Assembly: GCA_963855995.1 (NCBI GenBank)
Contig: OY979720.1
Coordinates: 17,318,430 to 17,382,429, forward strand
Source: Muricea muricata
Lineage: Eukaryota; Cnidaria; Anthozoa; Malacalcyonacea; Plexauridae
Direction: 5' to 3'
Length of the DNA stretch: 64,000 bases
Part shown: piece after piece, positions 1-13,800 of the stretch
Layout of the letters: every line of letters begins with the position of its first letter
Numbering within the stretch: the stretch's first letter is position 1
Translations under genes and position numbers: made by a program
Notes under the pieces: model-generated
What the model was told of the DNA's origin: nothing
Database searches by the model: none
Seen by the model: the letters and a program-made list of their open reading frames with translations, nothing else

Positions 1-137
1 ATTCTAAAAGTAATATACCTAGTCAATCTTTTTCAAAAGTACTTGGGACACTAGCAATTTTTCGTGAAAAATCAAGGTACACCGTTGATATGTGTATAAA
101 ATCCACATTTCCCCTCCTCGCCTCCCCAATCAATGAA
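1..137. other. Unique AT-rich sequence, no gene seen
   Basis: No coding exon, RNA motif or repeat was recognised here. It is the left flank of the satellite that starts near 138. Confidence 0.5.
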
Positions 138-1885
138 AATGTTGGAAAATGTTATTACAAGGATTGAAGTTACTGTTTTCAGAGATTTTATAACTTTGGT
201 TAAATATACTTTGGTACAAATTTTGTCATTGTTTAACCAAGCCCATTATTACACGAATTATTGTGTCTTTAATGTTTAAAAATGTTATTATAAGGATTGA
301 AGTTACTGTTTTCCGAGATTTTATAATTTTGGTTAAATATGTACAAATTTTGTCATTGTTTAACCAAGCCCATTATTACACGAATTATTGTGTCTTTAAT
401 GTTTAAAAATGTTATTATAAGGATTGAAGTTACTGTTTTCAGAGATTTTATAACTTTGGTTAAATATGTACAAATTTTTTCATTGTTTAGCGAAGCCTAT
501 TATTACACGAATTATTGTGTCTTTAGTGTTGGAAAATGTTGTTGTAAGGGCTGCTGTTAGTGCTGTATTGTTTTCAGAGATTTTATGAGTTTGGTTAAAC
601 ATGATCAAATTTTGTCATTATTTAACCAAGCCTATTATTACACGAATTATTGTGTCTTTAATGTTTAAAAATGTTATTATAAGGATTGAAGTTACTGTTT
701 TCAGACATTTTATAACTTTGGTTAAATATGTACAAATTTTGTCATTGTTTAACCAAGCCCATTATTACACGAATTATTGTGTCTTTAATGTTTAAAAATG
801 TTATTATAGGATTGAAGTTACTGTTTTCAGAGATTTTATAACTTTGGTTAAATATGTACAAATTTTGTCATTGTTTAACCAAGCCCATTATTACACGAAT
901 TGTTTTGTCTTTAATGTTTAAAAATGTTATTATAAGGATTGAAGTTACTGTTTTCAGAAATTTTATAACTTTGGTTAAATATTTACAAATTTTGTCATTG
1001 TTTAGCGAAGCCTATTATTACACGAATTATTGTGTCTTTAGTGTTGGAAAATGTTGTTGTAAGGGCTGCTGTTAGTGCTGTATTGTTTTCAGAGATTTTA
1101 TGAGTTTGGTTAAACATGATCAAATTTTGTCATTATTTAACCAAGCCTATTATTACACGAATTATTGTGTCTTTAGCGTTTAAAAATGTTATTATAAGGA
1201 CTGCTGTGTTGTTTTCAGAGATTTTATAACTTTGGTTAAGCATGATCAATAATTCGTGTAATAATGGGCTTGGTTAAACAATGACAAAATTTGTACATAT
1301 TTAACCAAAGTCATAAAATCTCTGAAAACAATAATTTCAATCCTCATAATAACATTTTCCAACACTAAAGACACAATAATTCGTGTAATAATAGGCTTGG
1401 TTAAACAATGACAAAATTTGTACCTATTTAACCAAAGTAATAAAATCTCTGAAAACAATAATTTCAATCCTTATAATAAACATTTTCCAACACTAAAGAC
1501 ACAATAATTCGTGTAATAATAGGCTTGGTTAAATAATGACAAAATTTGTTCCTATTTAACCAAAGTCGTAAAATCTTTGAAAACAATACAGCAGCCCTTA
1601 TAATAACATTTTTGAACATTAAAGACACAATAATTCGTGCAATAATAGGCTTGGGTAAATAATCACAAAATTTGTTCCTATTCAACCAGTCATAAAATCT
1701 CTGAAAACGACAATAATTTCAATCCTTATAATAACATTTTCAAACACTAAATACATGATAATTCGTGTAATAATAGGCTTGGTTAAACAATGACAAAATT
1801 TGTTCCTATTTAACCAAAGTCATAAAATCTCTGAAAACAATAATTTCAATCCTTACAATAACATTTTCCAACACTAAAGACACAT
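138..1885. repeat. Inverted satellite array of about 127-bp monomers
   Basis: Monomers of about 127 bp repeat in one orientation from about 138 to about 1250. They then repeat in the opposite orientation to about 1885, with no spacer at the head-to-head junction (around 1247-1252). The period is visible from the phrase GTTATTATAAGG recurring at 284 and 411 and its variant at 538. Each monomer contains a small hairpin (GGTTAAA ... TTTAACC) and the phrase ACACGAATTATTGTGTC. Short ORFs here simply read the repeat and are not genes. Confidence 0.9.
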
Positions 1886-4847
1886 GCATGGCCACAATAA
1901 CCATTTGAACTTTGAAGTAAAGATAAGAAATCAAGTGGCATGCATGCAAAAACCGAGTTAACATATAACCAAGGCCAGATTTTGGAGAAATTGTAAGGGA
2001 ATGTGGGGGGTTTTTTGGGGAGGTGTGCACCTCTCCTATTCCCAGGGAAGGCGCGCACCTCTCCCAAAATTCGGTCTTGTATACAACTACATTTATGTAA
2101 CCATGCATTTTGGACAGGGAGAATATTATCTTAAGCGCTTAAGCGCGTACTAGGCTAGTAGCGAGACAAACGTTTGTTGAAAATTGAATAATATATGTAT
2201 GAGGTTAGCAAAAGTATATGGTACATGCACTGTTTTTCGTAATAAGATTATTATATTGTATTTTGATTTATAAATAAATCTGAACACAAGATAAGAAGAA
2301 ATTATTTATTAAATTCTATTATTTACAAAAACCGTATTCGTTTGACTAATTACGGTATATTTAGTAGAAGATAAATGAACATTTAATTAGACCTGATTTT
2401 GACTAGCAAGATGAACATAAGCACACGGTTAAAAAACAAAGAAATCAACAGTACCGAAATGTGCAAAGGAACAAAAACAAATTTTAAAGAAAATTCTTTC
2501 AGCATTTTTTCGCAAAATTCACTGGAAACGTTACCCCTTTTTATTTTACTGATGCTCATGCTGCCAACAAAAACCACGTCATATGCGCAGTATACTGGCG
2601 AGTACACAAGCCAAAGTTTATAACGAATTAGAAAGAGAAATGTCAATTAATTGACGATTTTATGAACACTTTCATGGTTCGTGGATATGACGTCGTATAT
2701 TAGCATAGAATATGAGAGACTGGCACGTATCCAGTTGCACATCTGTTTATCCTTAATCTATGGGTTTACAGCACATCCATTGTGTGTCTTTTTAAAGTTC
2801 CTTTCTTTTCCTAAAACAGCTTCCAGACGTTTTGTTGGAATTTATGTTGTGCATTTTCGTGGATGACTGAATTGTCCAAATATGACTGTGCAGGCCAGAT
2901 CCTTTGGTGAATGCATACTTTACAGGACTGAAATGTTGGTCCAGCCAAACAATATTTACCATGCAGGCAATTGTGTGAATTTGTTTCTCAGCCTCAGAGA
3001 CTAAAAATAATTATCAAATATTAATTACTGATAATTGGGGGGGGGGGAGGGTGCATGCTCATATATTTCCATTCTGCACAATCTCTGCACAGACTAAATC
3101 TCATGAAGTTTTTCAAACGTTTTTTATGCCCCAGGTTTAGCTGCTAGAATGATGGCATTGTCACAGCCAAGGAGACAAAAACATATAGGTCCCAACATGA
3201 GTGAGACTTATTGTTGGCTATTCTCTACCAATACTGAAGTTCCAAAGTATATAGTGACCAAACATTACTAAAGATTTCTGATTAAATAAACATTAAATTT
3301 CTGTGGATGGCTAGATATTAAATTAACCTTAATAAGGCAGTTACTGAATGTTGCAAAAAGATGGCATGGGCAGAAGGATAGTATACAGGGAGTGATAAAA
3401 AATAGTCCACTTAACTAGCTTATTTTCAAACTAGCCACAGTCGGTTGCATTATTTTCACATTTTCCAATGTTTCAAACAACAGTCTTGTACCCACAAGAA
3501 ATCAATAATGTTGATTGTTCGAAAATTTTCATGTTTATGAACCTGCAGTCCAGACTGGAAAGATTATGTGCTGAGATTTAAAATATTTAATAGAAAATAT
3601 ATAGGGACTAAAATATAGGCAATTTAATAGAAGACATTTAATAGAAAATTTATTAGAAGACATCAAAATTGCAGCCCAATACTGTATCTTGGCTGTGCAG
3701 TACAAACAATCCACTTTGATAGGCAGTCAGATACTGTAGACTGATGACCTAGACTGGAAAGTATGGCTGTTTTTAACAAGATCTCGGGTTTCAAAAATTT
3801 CAAATGTACAGTGTGCAAACATGTGTCAAATGCACTTCAGTGTGCATGTTAGATACCTAGCACTGGCCATATTCACCATATTGAGTATTAAGCCAAGTAT
3901 GCAAACCTGAACACAACAAAAATTCTTGAGTGGCTAATTGCCATACTTTCCAGACCATACCGGCTGATTACAAAATAAAGTCAAAAGAGACTTACTTGTG
4001 GGTTTTATATAGGACTATAATTGTAGGTTGAATACAATCTCGAATTTTTACCTGCCTGTTTGCCATCACATGATCACTACATGCAATGAATTACTAAACT
4101 TTGTGACTAGACAGACTATAGTCTATCAATACTTATTATTTAAAGTACAGTGCTTCATAAAGATTTCCAGCACTGATAAAATTGATAATCTCAAATGCAA
4201 GATCATGACATGTGAAAATTATCGCTTTTCAAACAATCAACTATGGCAACTAATAGAACTGGATATTTTATATATATTAGTAGAAAACACTGTAGTTTAT
4301 ATAATAAACAGAGAAATACATGGTGCTAGGAAATGCCCTCGTTCGCTGCACTCACTCTTAGGATATCATGTTCAACACTCGAAATAAATCTGGTATCTCT
4401 GTGACTCCGCGCACCATTTTCATATTATTAATATTATCCAATATCCGTACGTATATTAAACTGGTGAAATTCATAAACAAACCACGTAGTCGTACAGTCT
4501 GTACTCCAATTCTATTTACCTCGCTACTTTCCGTCGATTCATGAATATTCAAGCCCTCATTATTAGAAAGCTCATCCATATCTAATCCATATCATCCAAT
4601 ATCTTCCATATTCATATTTTGACTCTTGTTAGAAAAGGAAGCCATGTTGAAATTACTTACCAGTACCTTTGATCGCGTTTAGCTTAGTAACCATGCCTTG
4701 GTTTCAATTGTTGGTTTTTGAACAAATTTTGTCTGAAATAATATCTGGCGTGAAACGTGTAATTCGGCTGGAAATGTGTCAAACATGGCGGTCTTGAAAT
4801 AACAAAACAACATTGATAGTTCACAAGAAAATGAGAAAATAAGCGGA
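1886..4847. other. Intergenic region left of WDR11
   Basis: No convincing gene was found in this 3 kb. It is AT-rich, with a poly-G run near 3039-3048 and only short ORFs. Near 4500-4694 on the minus strand are two ATG-led stretches that end at good splice donors, one at about 4656 followed by GTAAGT and one near 4523 followed by GTAAAT. One of these paths has an in-frame stop. They could be the first exons of a transcript divergent from WDR11, but no product was recognised. Confidence 0.45.
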
Positions 4848-7800
4848 ATGAAGTTAACTCCGAAATTGATTCCTGGATCACTCCATGTTCAAAATAAAGG
4901 ATCATGCGACTGGTAGGTATAGAGACGAATCTTGCTCATAATATGCGCACAGATACAAGTAATATAATAATACATCACAAATAATAGTAAAGTAATAATG
5001 ATTTATTGTGTTTTATGTCGGAGCTTCTATTTAAAGAACTAGTAAACCAATTTGTTAGATTAGCACTAGATCAGGCTCTCAAATATTCCAGGGTGCAAAT
5101 GTGTTTGTGTTGTAACAATATTTATATGAGTATATTGTAACAATATTTATGTGAGTCATGAGTATAGTCAAAAGAACGAGCCGTCCAACAAGGTGCTTTA
5201 CATCCTCCTTGTCCCCCACCCCCTCGCCACCCGCCATGCACACATAACCCCCCCCCCCTTATTTGCCTGTGCATAGTGTTGCATATATTCAAATAACTTA
5301 TTTTTCTACACTTTCATTTGAAATGACATATACTCAGAGTTGATGGTATTTGAAGGAAGTTTCATTGATGTATATTGTAGACTGCAAACTTCGACATCAA
5401 TGATGTGCCATGACAAATACCAATTAGCTAGCATTGCAGAACTAAGTCAGGGGGTGACATTTTTTGCCAGTGATCTCATGAATTTTATTTAAATCAACAT
5501 CATTGACCTTGTGCATTTATCAATCCAGTAACATGGGCTGATGATGAAAAAAATTATATTGGAACAGATTTGAAACAAAGGCCAATTCAAATTGAGAGAT
5601 ATGCTATCTAACTATCTTGATGAATTATTTTGGAAAAAGCAAAATGGTCCAGACAAGTTGTGTGGGATTTTAAATGTAATTGAATACACAGTGTAGATAA
5701 GACCAAAGAAAAGAGTAAAAAAATATCTCAAAGATTTATTAAACAATATTAAAGTGCTTGCCCTAGTTTAGTAGGGGAGGGTGAAAATCCTAATGATCAT
5801 TTAGTCTTATAGTAGCATAGCAGGTTTCATTCTTGCCAGAATGATGTTGTTGAATGACCTGTTGTCTTTGAAATGATGTCTTTTTTATCATTCAGGGGAT
5901 GGCAGTCAATGTTTGCATATGGATGTCACAATTTTGTTGTTGTTGTTGACCCTGAGACAGTGCAGGTGTGACCATTTTGCTAATTTTATGCTTAGGATCC
6001 AAAATGTTTTGCCTTTCTGCATGTGTTTTATCTTTTGAAAAATTCACCAAAGATCACTGATTTTCACCTACAACTCTAACCAATTATTTAGATAAATAAG
6101 TAATATTTAATTACTAATCACCTTTAGAATTTATTTATTTCCATTTTAGATTATTCAGACGTTGGATCTTCACCAAGCAAATGTGGTGAAAGTATGTGAT
6201 ATCTGCTTGTGCAGAATGATTTGGAATTTATTTGTTATAATTATACCAATCCTGTACATTCAATGACTTCTACATGTAATTGTCCTGACCCTGACTGTGT
6301 ACATTTAAAGATCTTGGCTTTAGCGAAGTTAGCCTGACAATTTGAGCATGCCCTGCAAATACGGTATTTCTATCTATCAGTATAACCATGGAAACAATCT
6401 AATAAACTGGGGTTTCATTTCACTTTCAGTCTCATCGCTGCCCACTCTTGAAATTCTGATGTTTTAAACAAGTGAACTTTAAATAGAAGTTAGAATATTA
6501 AATACGTGGTCTTAAAATTGTGTTTTACAGTGAAGAGTTTATTTTTATCTTGAAAGAAAGAGTATTTAAATGAGAGGATGATTAGCGGTTTAAAAATGCC
6601 TTGTCATACTAACTGATGATTATTTTTCGTATCTCCGACGGTAAATGAATGGGAAAAATACTTTTTGCGAAACTGAACGAGACCACAGCGAGATCAAATT
6701 TTAAAACGAGTTCTATTTGACTAGTTTCATTCAAAAGAACGAATAACGAATGGTGCTACTTTCTAAAATAAGGAAGCCCCTAAATGAGTGACGAAATTGA
6801 CGGGCACTGGTCTCAACTCAGTTATACCAAAAACGCCTGTCTTTATTCTTCTCAGGTAAAATGGTGTCGCGAAAACTATCATCATGACCTAGCCTGTCCA
6901 TATAGCCTCCGTCTGGCGTCCGCTGACCTCACGGGACGTGTTATTATTTGGGACGTAAGTCAAGGCATATCGCTGAGTGAATTCTCGGATGGCTCCAAAC
7001 CCATTCTGGACCTACATTGGTTGTGGACTCAGGATGCTTCGCACGATCTGCTGGCTGTTTTGCACGCCCCTTCGTCGCTCGTCTTGTGGAATGCCGACAC
7101 TGGTATTAAGTTGTGGAAAAAGACATTTCAAGAGAGTCTTATTTGCTTTGCCTTTGATCCGTTCAGCCCTGCTAAAGTCACTCGTATGTAATTTAAGGTG
7201 TTAATAAAAACAGCTAAATTAGGGCCTCTTTCGCTTGCGAGATTGTTTTGGCGCTGAGTAAATAACAACGTAGATACTCTTGCTCGTTGCTTTGTGGTTC
7301 TACATCTTCTATTTCTCTCTAAATAATACGCTTATCGTTGCCGATTGATTACGATAAATGAAACTAGGCTGAAAAACTGGATTGAATTGAAAACTGTTAT
7401 TTAAGTAGGGTAATCCAATCAGTCACGCGAAGAAACTGTTATCAATCTGGGGTTGGTTGTACGAAAGTTAAATAGCGCTATCTACCGGATAGTTATTTTT
7501 TCAAACTTTCTAAACATGTAATTGGTAACCAGTGATTGGTTAAACCCATATCAAAGTTCAGCACTTTCAATTTGAAGTCACTTTTTATCTCTTACGGTTT
7601 CAATCGTGGCGTCATTACTTTTTACGCCTTTCTGTGGCAGTTGAAAAAACCACTATTTGGTTGACAGCACTATCTATTTCTCGCACAACCTACCCCAAGT
7701 TTTTGCAGCGAATGAGAATTAGGCGTTAGATTTCCAAGTTAAATCTGTCCACCTTTCGACGTTGCCCCTTTAGAAGCTTTCAGTTGTATCATTTCAGAGC

Positions 7801-10800
7801 AGTTATGATCTTGTTACCGAGGTAAAAGCTTTCTATTTTTTTTTATCTCGTAGTGATGTCTCAAGAGTATCTTGTGTTTCTCAATGACTTCTCCGTTAAC
7901 CAAGCCCCCGAAGGAAATGGTCGAAGATTTTATATGACAAGCTCCGAGGGAAAGTCTGGATCAAACAATAGCTTAGTCAGTGCTGGAACCAGTACCAACA
8001 CTTCCAGAACTCCATCGAAATCCGCATTTCAGAGAGTGAAACTTTGGGCTGCCAATGAGAGCAAAACTAGGCGAGTAAGATTATGAAACTTACCACGTGT
8101 TCCGAAGTTAGGCTGTGATTTAGGTAGAATGATGTATGAATCAGTAAATTACGGCTATGTCCTTCGTGTTGGGCCATCTGAAAAGAATGCAAATGCATAA
8201 GATGTTTCGCAACCTTAACGATACACTCGCGATAAAATTGATCGAGTTGTTGCAACGTTGTTCGCCAAACAACGCCTGAACAGTATTGCTATTAAAGTTC
8301 AACTACAATTGTTCAATTGACAACATTGATGAATATTGTTGGATCAATGGTAGTTCGATGTTGGCAAAGAACAATAGTTGTTACAACAAACTTGTTGACG
8401 ATTGTCATAACAATGGTGTTCAGTTTAGAACAATGATTGTTAACAGTGAACAACCGTGAAAAATGGTTGTTGACGACAATAGTTGTTGACAGGAGGCAGC
8501 ACAACATTGTGGCAACCTAACCTAACCTAACATTGATTAAGTTCTTCATTTTTGTGCGTGTATGTTGCATTCTCGTGATACTCAATCATGTTCCTTGTAA
8601 GCCATGAATTGGTATAGTGGTATTGGAAGTCAAACCTGACCTTGCTAGGTTACCTCGTCAAACTGCTCTATTTTGTGAACGGTTTCTGATGTATTATGTG
8701 ATATTTCAATCTTTCAGAATAGAAGAAACTAACGTTGCGTTGAGCGAATGCCTACAGTTGGTCTATCACCCATCATGCAGGCACCTCATTCTCTTGCTCT
8801 TCCCTCGAGAGATTCTCTTCATCGACACAGCTATCAACCAAGCCATCGGCTCCATTTTCCTCGAGCGAAATAGTCCCTCGTTTACCCACGCTGTCTTGCC
8901 GTGTTCCCAGCGTGACGTCATATACACTCTCCATGACAACGGCAGCATTACGATGCGTTGTCGTCGTTACGTCACCGCCAACCCGTATCCCACTGATCCG
9001 GCAGAGATCGAGGACGCATGTCCGGATATTGTTTACGAAAACAAATGTCAGTCAGATACATTTCGGTTGAGCAAATCCAACTATGTCAGCGGTTTCGTGG
9101 TTTGCCCTGTGTCCGAAACGAAGGTGATTCTGCTATTGAGCGATGGACGATTATTAATCTGGAATGTGAAGTCGACTGGGGAGTCATTGTCAGACACTAT
9201 GTTGATGTCAGATGATTGTCTCAAGGCTTCACTTCCTTCCGCCGGCACGGACACTTCCCTCATAACAGCGATGATGTCCCCCCCGGAAATGACCCTCGCC
9301 GATATACTTCCACCATCCATGCAGCAGGGGGGTGCGAAGAATGCTTTTAGATTTCTCTTAATAGGATTGCTAAGCAACGTTCAAGCATCGCCGACTTCTG
9401 CAGCAATGTGTCCACCAATGACGACCAAGAATTGGCCAGAGTATAAACCATTGGTGGCTGTTGGTAAGTGTGCCTATTGAGCAAGCCCCGACCTTTAAAT
9501 CGTGGTGGAAAGTGTTCAACTCTTTCCTGACTGACCAGAAAACGAAGGTTTTTGGCGGACTATTATAAAATACCCATTATTTTGTGGCATTTCAACCAAT
9601 TTTTCTCATTTTTGTTTACCCTGAGGTCAGTGCAGTATGGTCTGACAAGCGAATATCTTCTTTTAGGCAGCACCTCTGGCTCGGTGCAAGTTTTTGACAT
9701 ATCTGTTAGCCTGATGATCAGAGAGTTTAATCTCCACAGCGCACCCGTTAGGTATGATAAGGAACTCTTAAACAAGTTCAGTAGCGTAGCCAGTCCGATG
9801 GTTTAGTCTCGCTATGCAAATATTTTCCTGTTCATGCATTGACTATGAAGACAATCAATTTCCAAAGAAATGAATAATGATAATAACTTAAAGATAACCT
9901 GAAGTTTGCATATATAGCGGGACTAAATTGTCGGTCTGGCCACACCACTGAACATGTTCCTGTTTGTTGTAGTGAAGGTAGTACTTTACAGCCAAAAACT
10001 GATGTTACACAGAACGATTTTTAACAAATTAGCAGAAACATACGTTGTGTACATAAGTTCTAAACGAAATGCGATCGGTTAGACGACCATTGCGAATCGT
10101 CGTTAATTAGAATTTGAAAATTGTTCCGTGAACCATCTGCGCAAAAGCCCCCGGGCCGGTTGTTTAAAAGCTGGTTAGCTTAACTTTGGGTTAATGCAAT
10201 ATTCAAAGTAATTTTCACAGCAGCTTGTTTGTAGATTTGAAAAAATTTCTCCAGAAATCTGGTCCGCCACTTGTAAACGCGTAGAAATAACGAGACTAAA
10301 GCAATGGATTAAACGTTAACCCTGGATCAGCGCTTACCCAGTTTGTTTATTTATTTATTTAGCTTTGCCAACTAACATGCAACATTTTACAGTAAATTTA
10401 CGACAACACTTAATATATCTTACAATGGCAAGGTGCACGCCACAGTTTTCACCAATTACAGCGGCCCCATGGACTATGCTTATTTATAATATAGCATTTG
10501 TAAATTCTGAACGCTGATTGGCTAACAGCCATGTTGATATAACTGTATAGTCAACACGGAAAATTTCCCGCCACTCTTCTGTTGAAGTTCTTTGTGCTAT
10601 ATTATAAAAGAAATATAAAACATTTTTTCCGTATTGGTATACAGTTATATCAACACTCGTGAAAATTGGAAAAACTCGAAATTGTGTGAAAACACTCCGC
10701 CCTGCGGGCGTCGTGTTTCCACTCAATTTCTCGTTTTTCCAATTTCCACTCGTGTTGATATAACTGTATATCAACACGGAAAATGTTTTATATTTCTTAA

Positions 10801-13800
10801 ATACTATACAAAGCACACAAATCTAATAACAACACGATATTTGTGTGTGTGTGTGCTTCTGAACAAATGGCCAGCATAGCTCTAATAGACAACAGCAAAG
10901 TTGTGTCCAGCTAATAATTTCGGCAGTCTGTGGCGACTCTGATAAATGTTGTGTTTATGGAGTGTCGCTAATATTCATTCTTTGTGTCTAAAAATTGAAT
11001 GATTAATCAATAATATCGTAACTGTGTTCGCAGAGGTGTGGTGTGGTGTAGTTTGAAGAGTTTTTTAAGTTGGTCTTACTGGTCTCATAGCAGTAGCGTA
11101 CGAAGTGAAGTGTTTATGGTCGACCTTAAGACAGGTAAGTTTATCGTAGACTAGAGATTCCTACATATGAAGTACAGACCTCGTGTATTATCCAGTGTTT
11201 TCACGTGTAATAAAAACATGCACGGATTTTGAAGAAACAGGAAATGAACAACTTCTCAATTTACAACGACCATATTATACTTGTACATAATTCTGTTTCT
11301 CGTCCTTGGCCTTTATAGGTTAATTGGCAACACTTTTTGAGTTGTGTTTTCGAGTGTTGTTGATATTCCAAATTTCAGTAGCTTTCGCCTTTATGTTCTT
11401 GTTGTAATATGTCTAATTCCCAGCATGCCACTTTTCTTTGACATTTAACTCCGTTCCGTAGGTCAAAGCACTCCACTTCCTTTGTCAAAGAATTCGGAAG
11501 AGAGGACAATCTTGTCAATAAAAGTATCACAACTGAAGTAAGTAACACTGTAAGGATAGAACAGTTCTTGTCATCTCGCTATCTCCTTTATACTTTTTAT
11601 CCGGTAGATTATTGAATGATCCTGAGACAAACGATTTATCACTAAAATAAGTCTATGACAATATATTCTGTGTTTGATGTGAAAATGCATGATGTTTGTG
11701 TTGTTACTAGCTCTGAGTCTATATATGTACATCGAACAAACTGAATAATATGCCTGACACAGTGGGTATCGAACCAACGACCTTTGAAATGCCAGCCCAA
11801 TGCTCTGCCAACTCAGCTACGCGGCCAGGTCGGTTCGAGCTTGTGATATTTCGAGTCGATATCAACGTAATCTTAAGTGTAATCAAGGTTTTTCGCAACG
11901 GGTGGAATGGCATTCTAAAGGTCCTAGGTTCGATTCCTACTCTGACCAGACCTGATATTTTTCGATCTCTCAGAGTAACACTTCCATCATGACAGTATTT
12001 GAAATGTTATTTTATGAAAAGTGTCCCCAAATGAGCCATCCAATGCTGTATTCTTGTGTATTTGTAGGCAATACTTTGCAGTCGTTTACAAAGAGAAACC
12101 TCTAGAAATATGGGATTTGAAAAACCTCTGTCTCCTTCGCGAGATGTCCCCGCACTTTCCACTTATCTCAGCGTTGGTAAGTGTCTTTCAGGATTGGCTT
12201 GTTTAAAACGCTCAATTTATAATTTGTGTCTTTCGACACGTACACTTTTATGTTCCTTGCATCCTAAGTTTGCCCACTCCAAATCTTCGTTAAGGCGGAG
12301 AGAAACTATAGCTTGGTTTAATACTGTAAAGGAATTATTAGAATCTCAACTCCGGCGTCAGTGTTCGCAACACAAAGACGTAGACTCGCTACCTGCCGGA
12401 GAACCTGTGGTTGATGATGAAATTTTCCCAACTGTCCCCGACTTGTGTCTCATTTCCATTCAGGATTAACCTTTAGAAATTATGTATCCATCGTCAAATT
12501 AAGTTTTTTCGTAAATTTTTCCCAACGTTGGTACTCGAGTAATTCAAATCTTTCCCAGGATTGCGCAAATTAGACTAGTAAGCCCGTGTCTTTGACAAAA
12601 CAAGAGAAAATTACTATCTTTCAACTTCCATCAAACTAGGAATGGTCTCCCAGTCACTATTCAAAACAAAAAAAGAAACAAGCGCAGCTGGCTGAAGACA
12701 AGAACTCGCCTGCTGAAGGTTCCGAAGAAAAGGCTGCAAACGTTTTGGACAGCGGCAAAACTGAAGTCGCAACCACGCCGGTAAGGACCAATGTATTTAC
12801 GACTTCATGTAAGAAAAACACAATAGTGTTTCCAGTTTCTTCGAGATTATATGGTTTAGTGAATTTGAATATTTTTTTCGTTCCTAGATGTGGCTAAAAG
12901 AACATTTCATCTTCACGAATACAGACGGAATGTTGTTTCACTATGTTGTTGAAGGAACGTCTGTTAAAGACAGCAGCAAAGTTCCACCTGATGTGAGTTA
13001 GTTGACATTTAACAGACTTCAAAATTTTTGCCAAAATTTGTTCCTGTCTTCTTGCAGGGCAGCATGGGTAATATTACAAGTATCACGTGGAAAGGCGATA
13101 CCGTGATCCTTGGCGATGCTGATGGTAATTTTAGCATCTGGGAACTTCGACACCGTTTGTCAAGGTATGGTAATATCTTCTAAATAAAGGTCCTGTTTTC
13201 CTGTCAAAACACTAGCGAACTTAAGATACAGGACGGCGACGCGACGAAGACCCTAAAATAACTTTAAACAAAATTTAAAAGAGTATAAGATGTCGAGGAC
13301 ATGACCTTTATGCGTCAGGGGCTGGTTGTACGGAAGGTGAATAGCGCTATCTGCTTGATAGCGACATTTAAAAATGTTTCCGAACATTTTCTGTAACAGG
13401 TTAAACTTATATAAATGTTGAGCATTTTCGGGTTTCAGGCTATTATTCCTTAGCATAATTTTTCTCCCTATTCTCTTCACTAAGATGGTGGATTCTTGTT
13501 GTTTCAGAAATCAAAGTACAAACCGTGGCGCAATAAAAAAGATGAAGTTCGCTCCGGGACGTGGAAATGTCAAGTTGATGTTGCAGTTTAGTGACGGAGT
13601 GGAAATCTGGGACCTAGGAAAGGTATAGATTCCGTCTGTAGTTAAAGGTAAACTTAATGTGATAAATCAAAGGTAAACTTAAATAGATTTGATGATTCGA
13701 TTTCTTCATTTGGTGACAAAAGTTCCCTTTTGTATGATATGCATATTTCAAATCCATTCGTGTAATATTTGTCAAAGTACATAAATAATCAGGTGGCTAT

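Noticed and set aside
339-2108. Series of about 73-residue ORFs on both strands
   Set aside because: They read the satellite monomer in different copies and orientations; they are repeat translations, not genes.
8512-8528. CCTAA repeats as telomeric sequence
   Set aside because: Only three units inside an intron, and the cnidarian telomere repeat is TTAGGG.
11753-11828. Functional tRNA gene
   Set aside because: A and B boxes are present, but the anticodon arm and acceptor stem do not fold convincingly, and a related copy occurs at 23.2 kb; a SINE head is the better reading.
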